Assembly: GCF_008274785.1 (NCBI RefSeq) | Contig: NZ_VTPU01000026.1 | Location: 1 to 35,814, forward strand | DNA from: Halomonas eurihalina | GTDB lineage: Bacteria; Pseudomonadota; Gammaproteobacteria; Pseudomonadales; Halomonadaceae | Length of the DNA stretch: 35,814 nucleotides | Direction: 5' to 3' | In this document: piece after piece, positions 8,923 through 17,227 of the stretch | Layout: every line of letters starts with the position of its first letter | Position numbering within the stretch: position 1 is the first letter of the stretch | Notes under the pieces: generated by a model | Databases searched by the model: none | What the model was told of the DNA's origin: nothing | Seen by the model: the letters and a program-made list of their open reading frames with translations, nothing else | Made by a program: the position numbers and the translations under genes

Positions 8923-10759
8923 TTCGCAGACGTTGGAGCGCTGTCAGGCGATTAATGCTCGCTCGGAAGGTCAGTCTTCTTCACTCATCGGGGTGGATTG
9001 CCAGTTGACGATGGAAATAGGTATTTTCTTCGATGGTATGGGGCGCCATCTTGAGCAGGACCTCCGTGACGGGCGAGTAAGTAATATTGGACGATTATAT
9101 TCTGCTTTTCCTGACCAGGAAAAAGACAGGCTTGGCCAGGCATTTCGTAGGTTGTATCTTCCGGGTTTGGGGGCTCCATATGAAGAAAACGTGCAGGAAA
9201 ACTTTGAGGCAACTCTACGTCGTGCTTCCAGCGAAGCAGTAGATGGGGTTGAGGGGCATCTCCGTGGTGGTATTACTGGAGCTGTCAAAGATGCCGCTTT
9301 CGATACCAAAGGCGCATGGTGGGAAGTTTTTGGCCGCTCATGGAGAGGCTCGCTGACCAAGCCATGGGAATGGGCCAAGAGCCTTAAAGAAGGAGCCATC
9401 CGCACTGGTACCGAGGTCTTCGAGCCGATTCGAGACACTCCCCTGCTCGCCAATTTAATCATGAGTGGCGCGGCAACGCGCCAGTCTGCCGCCATTGAAC
9501 AGTTTCGCGGCGCGGTGGGTGACGCGTCCGCTAGTAGTGAGATGCCTCTGGGCAAAATCCGTGTCTCCGTCTTCGGTTTTGACTTTGGCGCCGCTATGGC
9601 CAAGTCCTTCGTTCGAGAGTTGCTGGAGGAGGTCTGCGAGCAAGTGGACGATCGCTATGAGTTCGATGGGAGCGAGGTGCAAGTCGTCTTTGCAGGGCTC
9701 TTCGACTGCGTCGACCGTACTCTGCCCGAACTTGGCCCTCTGGATTCGTATCATCCGTTGGCGCCCGTTCTCGATGATGGCGGGCCGCTCCACTCAGGCT
9801 GCCGTCGAGCCTTGCATCTCGTTGCCGCGCATGAGCGACGCTTCTATCGTCGCTGTCGCCCGCTTGGACCGTTGCAGGATGACTGGCGAGAAATCCTCCA
9901 GCCCGGGATTAGTGACGATATCGGTGGCGGTTTGAAACCTGATGAGCAGAAAGTCAGTGCCGAACTATCATTGGCGGCGCTTCATCGTATGTATCGAAAT
10001 GCCCGGAGATCAGGTGTTCCCTTTCCCAGTTTGGAAGATTTGCAAGAACAGGATGTTGTTACGTCAAGGTTGTTTGAGCTCAATGACCAGGTTGATGGTT
10101 ACTCAATAGTCTCTCTGCGACGCTACTATGAACGGCTTGCTGACGGCGCGTTAACTCCCAGCGAGGAAAACTTCCAGAAGCATACCGAACTTTATCTGGC
10201 TTGGTTGGCCCATCGCTATCGCGAGTATCAGGCGACTCGCCAAGCGCTAGAATCCCAGCTAAATGAGTTGCCTGATCGGACAGCGAGTGGTGTATTGGGA
10301 GTGCCGGTAGCCTCTTTGGCGGTCTCACCTGATGAGTGGGAGGGCATAGAGGTTGAGGCAGAGGAAGCAGAGCATGGGCTGGAACGGTTGGAGACAGAGT
10401 GGGGCTGGCTGGAAGATGTCGATCAAGAAGCCCGTCAAATTCGCACGCTATTCCTGTCGAGCGATGGCATGACGCGACGCCAGGCGCGCGTGACAATGAA
10501 GTATGAGTATCGTATGGCCGAGGCTTGGTGGCACTGGACACGGGAATCAGAGCCACCAGCATTACCTGAAGCAGTGGAACTGTTGTTTGCCTATGGGTTG
10601 CATGATAAGCGGCCTGAAGAACAGCGGATGCGTAATCGGCAAATGACGCTCGGAGGCTATCACTTTTTCGCTTGGCGGCACTTAGATGTTCCAGATTCCG
10701 AGGAAGGTCTTAACCTTGATTCACTTGTGGGGCTAATGGATACAACTGCTCCAGAATGA
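8915..10759 (+). CDS. Tle1-like DUF2235 T6SS effector with altered catalytic motifs
   Basis: A 614-residue protein of the DUF2235 alpha/beta-hydrolase group that contains the Tle1 phospholipase effectors. Visible landmarks: the N-terminal strand IGIFFDGMGRH (from about residue 35; usual form FFDGTGNN), SNIGRLY, YLPGLGAPY, the nucleophile-elbow region VFGFDFGAAMAKSFV (Asp at 223), GLFDCVDRT (about 261), and PGISDDIGGG (330-339) followed by LSLAALHRMYRNARRSGVPF. In ordinary family members the elbow is GFSRGA and the later motif GxHSDIGGG. Here the Ser is Asp and the His is Ser, so lipase activity by the standard triad is doubtful. Length and context (adaptor and DUF3304-like neighbour) fit a secreted effector. 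It could be an inactive homologue, an immunity-like decoy or a changed enzyme. Confidence 0.8.
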   Translation: MVDSQTLERCQAINARSEGQSSSLIGVDCQLTMEIGIFFDGMGRHLEQDLRDGRVSNIGRLYSAFPDQEKDRLGQAFRRLYLPGLGAPYEENVQENFEATLRRASSEAVDGVEGHLRGGITGAVKDAAFDTKGAWWEVFGRSWRGSLTKPWEWAKSLKEGAIRTGTEVFEPIRDTPLLANLIMSGAATRQSAAIEQFRGAVGDASASSEMPLGKIRVSVFGFDFGAAMAKSFVRELLEEVCEQVDDRYEFDGSEVQVVFAGLFDCVDRTLPELGPLDSYHPLAPVLDDGGPLHSGCRRALHLVAAHERRFYRRCRPLGPLQDDWREILQPGISDDIGGGLKPDEQKVSAELSLAALHRMYRNARRSGVPFPSLEDLQEQDVVTSRLFELNDQVDGYSIVSLRRYYERLADGALTPSEENFQKHTELYLAWLAHRYREYQATRQALESQLNELPDRTASGVLGVPVASLAVSPDEWEGIEVEAEEAEHGLERLETEWGWLEDVDQEARQIRTLFLSSDGMTRRQARVTMKYEYRMAEAWWHWTRESEPPALPEAVELLFAYGLHDKRPEEQRMRNRQMTLGGYHFFAWRHLDVPDSEEGLNLDSLVGLMDTTAPE

Positions 10760-11431
10760 TGGACCGAACCATGCGCTGCGCCTCGAGCCGGTGGCCAAGG
10801 TATTCGCCGGCGTCTCGGTGGGCGGGAAGGTCGCCGTCGAACTCGACCTTCAGCAGTTGGACCTCTGGCTGATGATGATCGGCCAGGCCCTGCGCGACAA
10901 TGACTATGGCTTCGTCGACTGGGTCGACCAGGACGCCTTCGAGAGCATCAGTCAGCTAACCTATCTGGCCACCACCACGTTGCTGGACGTGGGGCTGCTG
11001 GCCGCTCGAGGCCGGGATGGCATTCGTCGACTCTACAACCAACTGACCCAGAGCGACCGCGCCGAGCTTATCGCCAACGCCCAATGTCTTGAGTGGATCG
11101 AGGAGGGCCTGAAGATGGGCTTTATCGTCGCAGCGCCGCCCAGCGATTGTTCGAGAAGGCCGTGGCCAGGATGTCGGCGGATGGTGAGTATACCGGTGCC
11201 GACAACGGCGAAAATGGCAGCAATAATAGCGCTGCCCTCGGACAGGCTTATTGCGAGAACCGCTATCGTTTGGATCAGTTTATGTCGCAATCTTTAACTA
11301 ATGATGGTCAAGCTGCAGCGGCACGCAAACTATACCGCAGTATCGCTAACAATCTTGGCCAGGATATTGATGCCCACTGCCAGCTGGTGACGATACCGGG
11401 TGGCACACATGTAACCTACCGGGAGTCGTAA
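10760..11431 (+). pseudogene. Headless, frameshifted effector-like fragment
   Basis: Directly after the Tle1-like stop an open frame without a clear start encodes GPNHALRLEPVAKVFAGVSV and continues through DLQQLDLWLMMIGQALRDND, DWVDQDAFE and LYNQLTQSDRAELIANAQ to about base 11130. The same protein then resumes in another frame (RLFEKAVARMSADGEY, YCENRYRLDQFM, ARKLYRSIANNLGQDIDAH) and ends at 11431. The two parts read as one diverged domain broken by a frameshift between about 11120 and 11150. I do not recognise the family; the composition resembles the C-terminal part of a larger T6SS-associated protein. The loss of the N terminus and the shift mark it as debris from an earlier effector module. 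Confidence 0.6.
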
Positions 11432-11433
11432 GG

Positions 11434-12427
11434 ATGCGCCTGGCCCACCATTTTTTCGCCATTATATTGTTGACTCTTCCCGGCCTCGCCACCGCACTTG
11501 AGCCTGAGGTTCAGGCTGCCAAGGACGAAGGTATGCGTCTGTACGGCCTGGGTATCTCGGGGGAGATAATTCCCTACTTGGAGCCCGCTGCCGAAGCCGG
11601 TGACGTGGAGGCCATGTACTACTTGGGAGAGGTGCATCGGCTACGTCATATGGGCCTGACCGAGGAGGCCATGGGATGGTATCTCCAGGCCGCCGAACAA
11701 GGCGATCCCTATGCCATGTTGCGCCTGTTCGAGGGCGGCGCCTGCATCGCCGGTGACGAGTGTCCGGAGGATGCTGAGGGCTGGCGCGAGAAGGCCCTGG
11801 CCGAGACCCCTACCTAAGGCCGAGGCGGGTGATACTGAGGCCATGGTTGCGCTCAACTACGTCTATCGCGCCCTGGACGAGGATGGCGAGGCTGAGGACT
11901 GGCTGGAAAAAGCTGCCGAGCAGGGCAACCTGGAGGCCCAGACCCGTTTGGGCAAGTATATCCTCGATGGCCAGGGTTGGTACTTCCTGGAATCCAGGCG
12001 CCTGGAGGCTGCCGAGGAATGGTTTCGTAAGGCCGTTGAGCAGGGCTATGTGCCGGCGATGAGTGACCTGGCGGGAGCGTTGGAAAAGAAAGAAAAGCTT
12101 GAGCAAGCTTGGGAGTGGACAGTAAAAGCCTCTGAACATGGCGATGTCGAGGAGCGCTTCGGGATAGGCTGGTGTTATTTGAATCCAGAAGAGCTTAACG
12201 CCGCGGCTGGAATTGATATGTGTCAGAATAAGCAGGACGTTGTTCTTGGGTGGGGTATCCTGTTGGCGATGGTAGAAGAGGCTGACAATCATTCTGCGCG
12301 GAGTGCAATGAAGCGTAACAAAGGCGAAATAACCCCTGAGGAAATTGAGCAAGCCAAGGAGGTAGCAAGAGAGTGGATCAATAAAGAGCCTCCTCTTTCA
12401 AACTTCCCACCTCGTTTCGGGTTCTAA
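11434..12427 (+). pseudogene. Sel1-repeat secreted protein, copy 1, frameshifted
   Basis: The gene begins with a signal peptide (MRLAHHFFAIILLTLPGLATA) followed by LEPEVQAAKDEGMRLYG and Sel1-type helical repeats (AAEAGDVEAMYYLGE, AAEQGDPYAMLRLFEGG). The frame stops at 11817, but removing one C from the CCCC run at 11807-11810 restores TLPKAEAGDTEAM and the full protein to 12427, matching copy 2 throughout. It is therefore a one-base insertion, either genuine or a sequencing error. The product would be periplasmic. Sel1-repeat proteins serve as immunity proteins to some T6SS lipases, sometimes in tandem copies, so an immunity role is plausible but inferred. Confidence 0.8.
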
Positions 12428-12428
12428 A

Positions 12429-13409
12429 ATGCGGCGACCATGGTTCACAGCCTTGCTGATCCTGCCATGGCTGGCATGTTCCCTATCGGCCTCCGCCCTC
12501 GAGCCCGAGGTTCAGGCCGCTAAAGACGAAGGCATGCGGCTCTGGGGCCAGCACGAGTGGATCAAGATGCAGCCCTATCTGGAGCAAGCCGCCGAGGCCG
12601 GTGATGTGGAGGCCATGTATTATCTAGGCGAAGCGACTCGCCTGTTGGGGAGAGGCCTAACCGAGGAGGTCATGGGCTGGTATCTGAAGGCCGCCGAACA
12701 GGGCGATCCCTATGCCATGTTACGTTTATTTCAAGGTGGTGCCTGCATCGCCGGTGACGAGTGTCCGGAGGATGCTGAGGGCTGGCGCGAGAAGGCCCTG
12801 GCCGAGACTTTACCCAGGGCCGAGGCCGGTGATACCGATGCCATGCTGGCGCTCTACCATGTCTATCGCCTGATGGACGATAGAGGAGAGGGCGTCGATT
12901 GGCTGGAAAAGTCCGCCGAGCAGGGCAACTCTGAGGCCCAGACCCGTTTGGGCAAGTCTATCCTCGATGGTCAGGGTTGGTACTTCCTGAAATCCAGGCG
13001 CCTGGAGGCTGCCGAAGGTTGGTTAAGAAAAGCTGCTGAGCAGGGCTATGTCCCTGGAATGATAGCCCTAACCTCGGTATTAGATGATTTAGATAAAAAC
13101 AAAGAGCTTTGGGAGTGGATATTGGAAGCCTCTAAAAGAGGTTCGCGTATCGCGCGAGTGGTCTACGGAGAGTGTTTGGTTAATCCTGAAAGAGAGGCAT
13201 ACTGTCAGGCGAAAAAAGACGTTGTTCGTGGGTGGGCGATACTACAAGCCGTTGTAGAAGAAGTGGATGATAGAACGGCTCGATATATTATGGAGAGCAA
13301 TCGAGATAGACTTACTCCCGGACAGCTTAGTCAAGCTGAAGCTATGGTCGATGAATGGCTTAACAGGCAGCCTCCCTTGTCTAACTTTCCCCCACGTTTT
13401 GGCTTCTAG
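12429..13409 (+). CDS. Sel1-repeat periplasmic protein, copy 2, intact
   Basis: A 326-residue protein with a signal peptide (MRRPWFTALLILPWLACSLSASA) and Sel1/TPR-like repeats, for example AAEAGDVEAMYYLGEATRL, AAEQGDPYAMLRLFQGG, SAEQGNSEAQTRLGKSILDG and AAEQGYVPGMIALTSVL. It starts one base after the stop of copy 1 and ends with the same NFPPRFGF terminus. The first 200 residues are very similar to copy 1; the C-terminal third is more diverged. Tandem duplication followed by divergence fits an immunity family tracking several toxin variants. The direct partner is not shown; the Tle1-like gene is the nearest candidate. Confidence 0.85.
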   Translation: MRRPWFTALLILPWLACSLSASALEPEVQAAKDEGMRLWGQHEWIKMQPYLEQAAEAGDVEAMYYLGEATRLLGRGLTEEVMGWYLKAAEQGDPYAMLRLFQGGACIAGDECPEDAEGWREKALAETLPRAEAGDTDAMLALYHVYRLMDDRGEGVDWLEKSAEQGNSEAQTRLGKSILDGQGWYFLKSRRLEAAEGWLRKAAEQGYVPGMIALTSVLDDLDKNKELWEWILEASKRGSRIARVVYGECLVNPEREAYCQAKKDVVRGWAILQAVVEEVDDRTARYIMESNRDRLTPGQLSQAEAMVDEWLNRQPPLSNFPPRFGF

Positions 13410-13410
13410 G

Positions 13411-13679
13411 ATGCAGCGTTCATGGTGCATGGCCTTGCTGCTGGTGGCATGGCTGGTATGTCCTCTGTCGGTTTCTGCCCTCGAGCCTGAGGTTCAGGCT
13501 GCCAAGAAAGGAGGTGTGCGGCTCTATAGTGTCGGCGAGTCAACGAGAGTCTTGCCTTGTTTACAAAAAACGTCGAGGATGGAAATGTAGAAGCGATTTT
13601 CGATCTCGCTTATCCTGCTTTTGGAATGTCCGTAAGTTTTCTTTCAATAAGGGAAGAAAGAAATGTCGGAGAGGTGTGA
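13411..13679 (+). pseudogene. Sel1-repeat protein, copy 3, truncated remnant
   Basis: This begins one base after copy 2 with the same signal-peptide style (MQRSWCMALLLVAWLVCPLSVSA) and LEPEVQAAK. The frame stops at 13590. Allowing one missing A in the A6 run at 13565-13570 restores VEDGNVEAIFDLAYPAFGM, a recognisable Sel1 segment, before a stop at 13677-13679. The rest of the gene, about 240 codons by comparison with copy 2, is missing. It is a third, decayed tandem copy. Confidence 0.75.
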
Positions 13680-13722
13680 AAGATTCTACTTTGCAGTTGA
13701 TGAGGCCTGAAATAAAAAATCC

Positions 13723-14376
13723 ATGGAGAGATGGATGAGTGGAGAGCTAGAAGACAGTGTTATCTTGGAATATTCCTTCACAGGTATGCACATTGCGCCG
13801 ACTAGGGAGCCTGATACTTATCGTGATGATTGTAGTGTGAAGCTTACACATGATGGTGTAGAAAAAATATCATCCAGTGTTATCAGGAATAATTCTGTTT
13901 CTATTCTGTATGAAGATGTCGGGAAGATTGTTTTATCTTTTAATAAGGTTTCGCCTGGTTACAGCTGTTCTGTATTTTCACAGCATAAGGAGGGCGGTTT
14001 CATAGAGTTTCATAGCTATAATTATGTCAATGGAATAAATCAAGACCCGTTGGAGTGTGATTCTGAATACAGTGAGGTCGTGAAGCTTTTGCATTCTAAG
14101 ATTTCTGGGGATGCAAGTGTTAGGTGTTTGTATGAGGATAAGGGGGTTATGGTTAGGCAGAGCCTGGTCGGAATCTTCTTGTTTCTTGTTTTCCTTCCAG
14201 TTGTGGTTGTGTCGTTGATTTTGGTAACTGGAAGCCCTTTTATAACCGCAATTTTGGGAGTGGTGGTTATTCCAGCGATTTTCCCTTTCGCCGATAGGTT
14301 CATGCCTGAAGGGAAAGAGTATTCGCCTTCTTGTATACCCAGCCAATTCCTCCCGTCACTTGAGGAGAAAGTATGA
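13723..14376 (+). CDS. AT-rich hypothetical membrane protein, possible immunity protein
   Basis: A 217-residue protein; ATG 13735, after GGAGAG, is an equally good start. No family is recognised. Residues about 1-140 are soluble and rich in Ser, Val and Tyr. Two hydrophobic helices follow at about 148-168 (LVGIFLFLVFLPVVVVSLILV) and 172-190. The base composition is clearly lower in GC than the neighbours, and AT-ending codons are common (TAT, GAT, AAT, TTT), which suggests recent acquisition. It sits at the end of the accessory region among broken genes. It may itself be a fragment whose C-terminal part continues in another frame at 14360. Confidence 0.5.
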   Translation: MERWMSGELEDSVILEYSFTGMHIAPTREPDTYRDDCSVKLTHDGVEKISSSVIRNNSVSILYEDVGKIVLSFNKVSPGYSCSVFSQHKEGGFIEFHSYNYVNGINQDPLECDSEYSEVVKLLHSKISGDASVRCLYEDKGVMVRQSLVGIFLFLVFLPVVVVSLILVTGSPFITAILGVVVIPAIFPFADRFMPEGKEYSPSCIPSQFLPSLEEKV

Positions 14377-14737
14377 GCCTTCTCTCTTGGAGAGCGTTGC
14401 TTTCAGCCAGACGGTGACACACAAGCAGGAAGTCCATGCTCAGTGGGACATGCTGCAGCGTTACATGGATGTCTCTCAGCCACTGCCCGACGTGCCGCGC
14501 CTAGAGCCCTTCCGGGACCGTGACCCCGTGACGGCGGAGCACGACCGCCAGACGGGGCGTGATCCGCGCTATTGGCGCGATCTCGATATCGAGGCTTGGA
14601 AAGAGGGAGAAGGGGCCGCCTTGCTCAAGGCCCAGATGGATTATCCCTGGCAACAACAGCGGTGTCTGCTGACTCCCAGGCTTGGGCAGGTCGAGATGGC
14701 GGTGTATCGGGAGCAGCGGCCCACTTCCATGGCGTAA
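14360..14737 (+). CDS. Hypothetical protein, possibly the frameshifted C-terminal part of the preceding gene
   Basis: Up to 125 residues from a TTG start, with no convincing ribosome site. Composition returns to high GC. Visible stretches include KYEPSLLESVAFSQTVTHKQEV, RLEPFRDRDP, GRDPRYWRDLDIEAWKEG and YPWQQQRCLLTPRLG. I recognise no domain. The overlap with the end of the preceding AT-rich gene, and the lack of a proper start, suggest that SLEEK of that gene may once have been joined to YEPSLLES here; this is inference. It is probably a remnant of a T6SS-associated protein rather than an independent gene. Confidence 0.4.
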   Translation: MRRKYEPSLLESVAFSQTVTHKQEVHAQWDMLQRYMDVSQPLPDVPRLEPFRDRDPVTAEHDRQTGRDPRYWRDLDIEAWKEGEGAALLKAQMDYPWQQQRCLLTPRLGQVEMAVYREQRPTSMA

Positions 14738-14918
14738 GCCAAGGTTGCGGTGTCGTCCGTATGGTTCGGGCCGGGGGAATGGGCACGCTGTAGTGGAGGT
14801 AGCACTTCATGACCTGTCGCAGAATTTCTTCGTGTAAGTGATTTCATTTTTCTTTTGTACGATATTTCCTACATGGGCGATCGAGGCTATAGGTCCGTGC
14901 AATGATCCCTGCAAATTC

Positions 14919-14946
14919 GGTGATATTGGGAGATGTTGGTGATATT
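14919..14946 (+). repeat. Paired 9-bp direct repeat, possible activator sites
   Basis: GGTGATATT occurs at 14919-14927 and again at 14938-14946, 19 bases apart start to start, about 150-175 bases upstream of the candidate -24 element. That spacing and distance would suit upstream activator sites for a sigma-54 activator such as the VasH encoded in this operon. No experimental site was compared. Confidence 0.3.
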
Positions 14947-15051
14947 TGTGGAGGACGGAAGTGTATTAGATAACGTTGTTTTACATTCCGGTGGCGTTTG
15001 ATATGGCATTCTACAGCGAGGCGATGAATGTTATGCTCGCGGGCTTTCAAC

Positions 15052-15069
15052 GGGCCGGTTGATCGGCCC
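15052..15069. repeat. Inverted repeat GGGCCG-N6-CGGCCC
   Basis: A perfect 6-bp inverted repeat with a 6-base spacer ending 23 bases before the candidate -24 GG. It could be a regulator-binding palindrome or a chance GC-rich hairpin; there is no T-tract after it, so it is not an intrinsic terminator. Confidence 0.3.
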
Positions 15070-15091
15070 ATCCTCGCCGTTCGACGGGCTG

Positions 15092-15107
15092 AGGCACATT
15101 TGTCGCG
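15092..15107 (+). promoter_or_regulatory. Candidate sigma-54 (-24/-12) promoter for tssB
   Basis: AGGCACATTTGTCGCG has GG and GC separated by exactly ten bases, with GGCAC matching the -24 element and TCGC matching three of four bases of the -12 TTGC. Transcription would begin near 15118, giving a leader of about 75 bases to the tssB ATG at 15193. The operon encodes its own sigma-54 activator (vasH), which makes the assignment plausible. Only one element was found by eye. Confidence 0.45.
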
Positions 15108-15192
15108 GTCGTTTGTTCCGATCCAGCCGGTTCGGGGCGAGTGGTCGGGGCAAGCCCGAATCGAGTCATCATTTGCAGAGAGAAGGTTCGCC

Positions 15193-15705
15193 ATGTCCAA
15201 GGAAGGGTCCGTTGCGCCCAAAGAGCGCATCAATATCAAGTACGTTCCCGCCACCGGAGATAAGCAGGCCGACACCGAACTGCCCCAGAAGCTTCTGGTG
15301 GTCGGTGATTTCAAGGGCGGCGTCGAAGAGACTCCTATCGAGGAGCGCGAGGCCGTCTCGGTGAACAAGGGCAACTTCCAGTCCGTGATGCGCGAGGCCG
15401 GTCTCGGGCTGCGGACCAGCGTGCCGAACCGTCTCGAGGAAGGGGATGAGGTCCGCGAACTGGGGGTCGATCTGGAGTTCAACTCTCTGCAGGACTTCGC
15501 GCCAGACAGCGTGGCGCGCCAGGTGCCTGAGCTGCGCAAGCTGGTTGAGCTGCGCGAGGCGCTGGTAGCTCTCAAAGGTCCCCTCGGCAACGTGCCGGCC
15601 TTCCGGGAACGCCTGCAGGCCTTGATTGAGAGTCCCGAGACCCGGGACCAGCTGTTGAACGAGCTCGAACTTCTCGACAGTGAATCCCCCTCAAGCGATT
15701 CCTGA
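15193..15705 (+). CDS. tssB: T6SS contractile sheath small subunit TssB (VipA)
   Basis: A 170-residue protein. ATG 15193 follows AGAGAGAAGG at a good distance and gives the usual family N terminus (MSKEGSVAPKERINIKYVPATGD). TssB pairs with TssC to build the contractile sheath around the Hcp tube in the cytoplasm. Characteristic stretches are LPQKLLVVGDFKGG, VNKGNFQSVMREAGLGL, DLEFNSLQDFAPDSVARQVPELRKLVELREALVALKGPLGNVPAFRERLQ. Length is normal for the family. First gene of the structural operon, 30 bases before tssC. Confidence 0.97.
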   Translation: MSKEGSVAPKERINIKYVPATGDKQADTELPQKLLVVGDFKGGVEETPIEEREAVSVNKGNFQSVMREAGLGLRTSVPNRLEEGDEVRELGVDLEFNSLQDFAPDSVARQVPELRKLVELREALVALKGPLGNVPAFRERLQALIESPETRDQLLNELELLDSESPSSDS

Positions 15706-15735
15706 TTTTTCCTGCATGGAGGCGAGGCACGCATC

Positions 15736-17223
15736 ATGACCGAATCTACCCAGTCCCAGGCTCAGAGCCAGGCTACCGAGAGCACCGAAGACGTCTCCCT
15801 GCTTGATCAGGTGATGGCCAAGACACGTATGGCGCCTGCTGATGAAGGCTACGACGTGGCCAAGCAGGGGGTTGCAGCCTTCATCAGTGAGCTGCTCAAG
15901 AGTGATGAGGGGCAGCAGCAGGTCAACAAGTCGGTCGTCGATCGCATGATCGTCGAGCTGGATCGCAAGATCGGTCACCAGGTCGACGAGATTCTCCACG
16001 ATCAGGAGTTCCAGCATCTGGAATCGGCCTGGCGTGGCCTCAAGCTATTGGTCGATCGCACCGATTTCCGCGAAAACATCAAGCTCAACGTGCTGCATGC
16101 CACCAAGGAGGAGTTGCTCGAGGACTTCGAGTTCGCCTCCGAGATCAGCCAGAGCGGGCTCTATCAGCATGTCTATGCCGCCGAGTATGGCCAGTTCGGC
16201 GGCGAGCCGGTGGCGGCGATGATCGGGCACTACGATTTCACGCCTTCGGGCCCGGACATCAAGTTGCTGCAGTATGCGGCCTCGGTCGGGGCGATGTCCC
16301 ACGCACCCTTCCTGTCCTCGGTGGCGCCGAGCTTCTTCGGCATCGACAGCTTCGAGGAACTGCCCAACATCAAGGACTTCAAGGCGATCTTTGAAGGGCC
16401 GAAATACGCCCGCTGGCGCAATCTGCGCGAGTCCGAGGATGCTCGCTACCTGGGGCTGACGGCGCCGCGCTTCCTGCTGCGCACGCCCTACGATCCGGTA
16501 GAGAATCCGGCCAAGTCCTTCCATTATCAGGAGTCGGTCAGCGAGAGCCACGACGATTATCTGTGGGGCAATACCGCCTACCTGCTCGCAGAGCGCCTGA
16601 ACGACAGCTTTGCCAAGTATCGTTGGTGCCCGAATATCATTGGCCCGCAGAGCGGCGGGGCAGTGGAGAATCTGCCGATGCACACCTATGAAGCGCTGGG
16701 TCAGGTGCAGAACAAGATTCCCACCGAGGTGTTGATTACCGACCGTCGTGAGTTCGAGATGGCCGAAGAGGGCTTCATCTCGCTGACCATGCGCAAGGGC
16801 AGTGACAACGCCGCCTTCTTTTCCGCCAACTCGGTGCAGAAGCCCAAGTCCTTCCCCAACACGCCCGAAGGGCGCGAGGCCGAGACCAACTACAAGCTCG
16901 GCACCCAGTTGCCTTATCTGTTCATCGTCAATCGCCTGGCACACTACATCAAGGTGCTGCAGCGCGAGCAGATAGGCTCCTGGAAGGAGCGCCAGGATCT
17001 CGAGCGTGAACTCAACACCTGGATCCGCCAGTACGTCGCAGATCAGGAGAATCCGCCTGCCGACGTGCGTAGCCGACGCCCGCTGCGCGCCGCCTCGGTG
17101 CAGGTCTCCGACGTGGAAGGCGATCCGGGCTGGTACCAGGTGTCGCTGGCAGTACGCCCGCATTTCAAGTACATGGGTGCCAACTTCGAACTGTCGCTGG
17201 TGGGCCGCCTCGACAAGGATTGA
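15736..17223 (+). CDS. tssC: T6SS contractile sheath large subunit TssC (VipB)
   Basis: A 495-residue protein, normal length. Family signatures are QEFQHLESAWRGLKLLVDRTDF, YAAEYGQFGGEPVAAMIGHYDF, DIKLLQYAASVGAMSHAPFLSSVAPSFFG, ARYLGLTAPRFLLRTPYDP and FFSANSVQKPKSF. It forms the sheath protomer with TssB and is the partner disassembled by ClpV after contraction. GGAGGCGAGGC precedes the ATG. Confidence 0.98.
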   Translation: MTESTQSQAQSQATESTEDVSLLDQVMAKTRMAPADEGYDVAKQGVAAFISELLKSDEGQQQVNKSVVDRMIVELDRKIGHQVDEILHDQEFQHLESAWRGLKLLVDRTDFRENIKLNVLHATKEELLEDFEFASEISQSGLYQHVYAAEYGQFGGEPVAAMIGHYDFTPSGPDIKLLQYAASVGAMSHAPFLSSVAPSFFGIDSFEELPNIKDFKAIFEGPKYARWRNLRESEDARYLGLTAPRFLLRTPYDPVENPAKSFHYQESVSESHDDYLWGNTAYLLAERLNDSFAKYRWCPNIIGPQSGGAVENLPMHTYEALGQVQNKIPTEVLITDRREFEMAEEGFISLTMRKGSDNAAFFSANSVQKPKSFPNTPEGREAETNYKLGTQLPYLFIVNRLAHYIKVLQREQIGSWKERQDLERELNTWIRQYVADQENPPADVRSRRPLRAASVQVSDVEGDPGWYQVSLAVRPHFKYMGANFELSLVGRLDKD

Positions 17224-17227
17224 GTCC

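Larger units (their letters stand above)
14738..15192 (+). promoter_or_regulatory. 455-base intergenic control region of the T6SS operon
   Basis: No convincing gene lies here; an in-frame extension of tssB back to 15028 is possible on paper but has no coding character. The left half is AT-richer than its surroundings (for example TTTCATTTTTCTTTTG at 14842-14857). The region holds a 9-bp direct repeat, a 6-bp-stem inverted repeat and a candidate -24/-12 element, listed separately. It is the only sizeable gap before some 20 kb of packed genes, so it should carry the main promoter. Confidence 0.6.

Noticed and set aside
14781..14797. GGGCACG-type -24 element in the left of the intergenic region
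   Set aside because: The -24 match is good but the bases at the -12 position read TG instead of GC, so it is weaker than the site at 15092.
15028..15192. Possible N-terminal extension of TssB
   Set aside because: The extension has no family similarity, while ATG 15193 has a good ribosome site and gives the standard TssB N terminus. The extension would also begin upstream of the candidate promoter.
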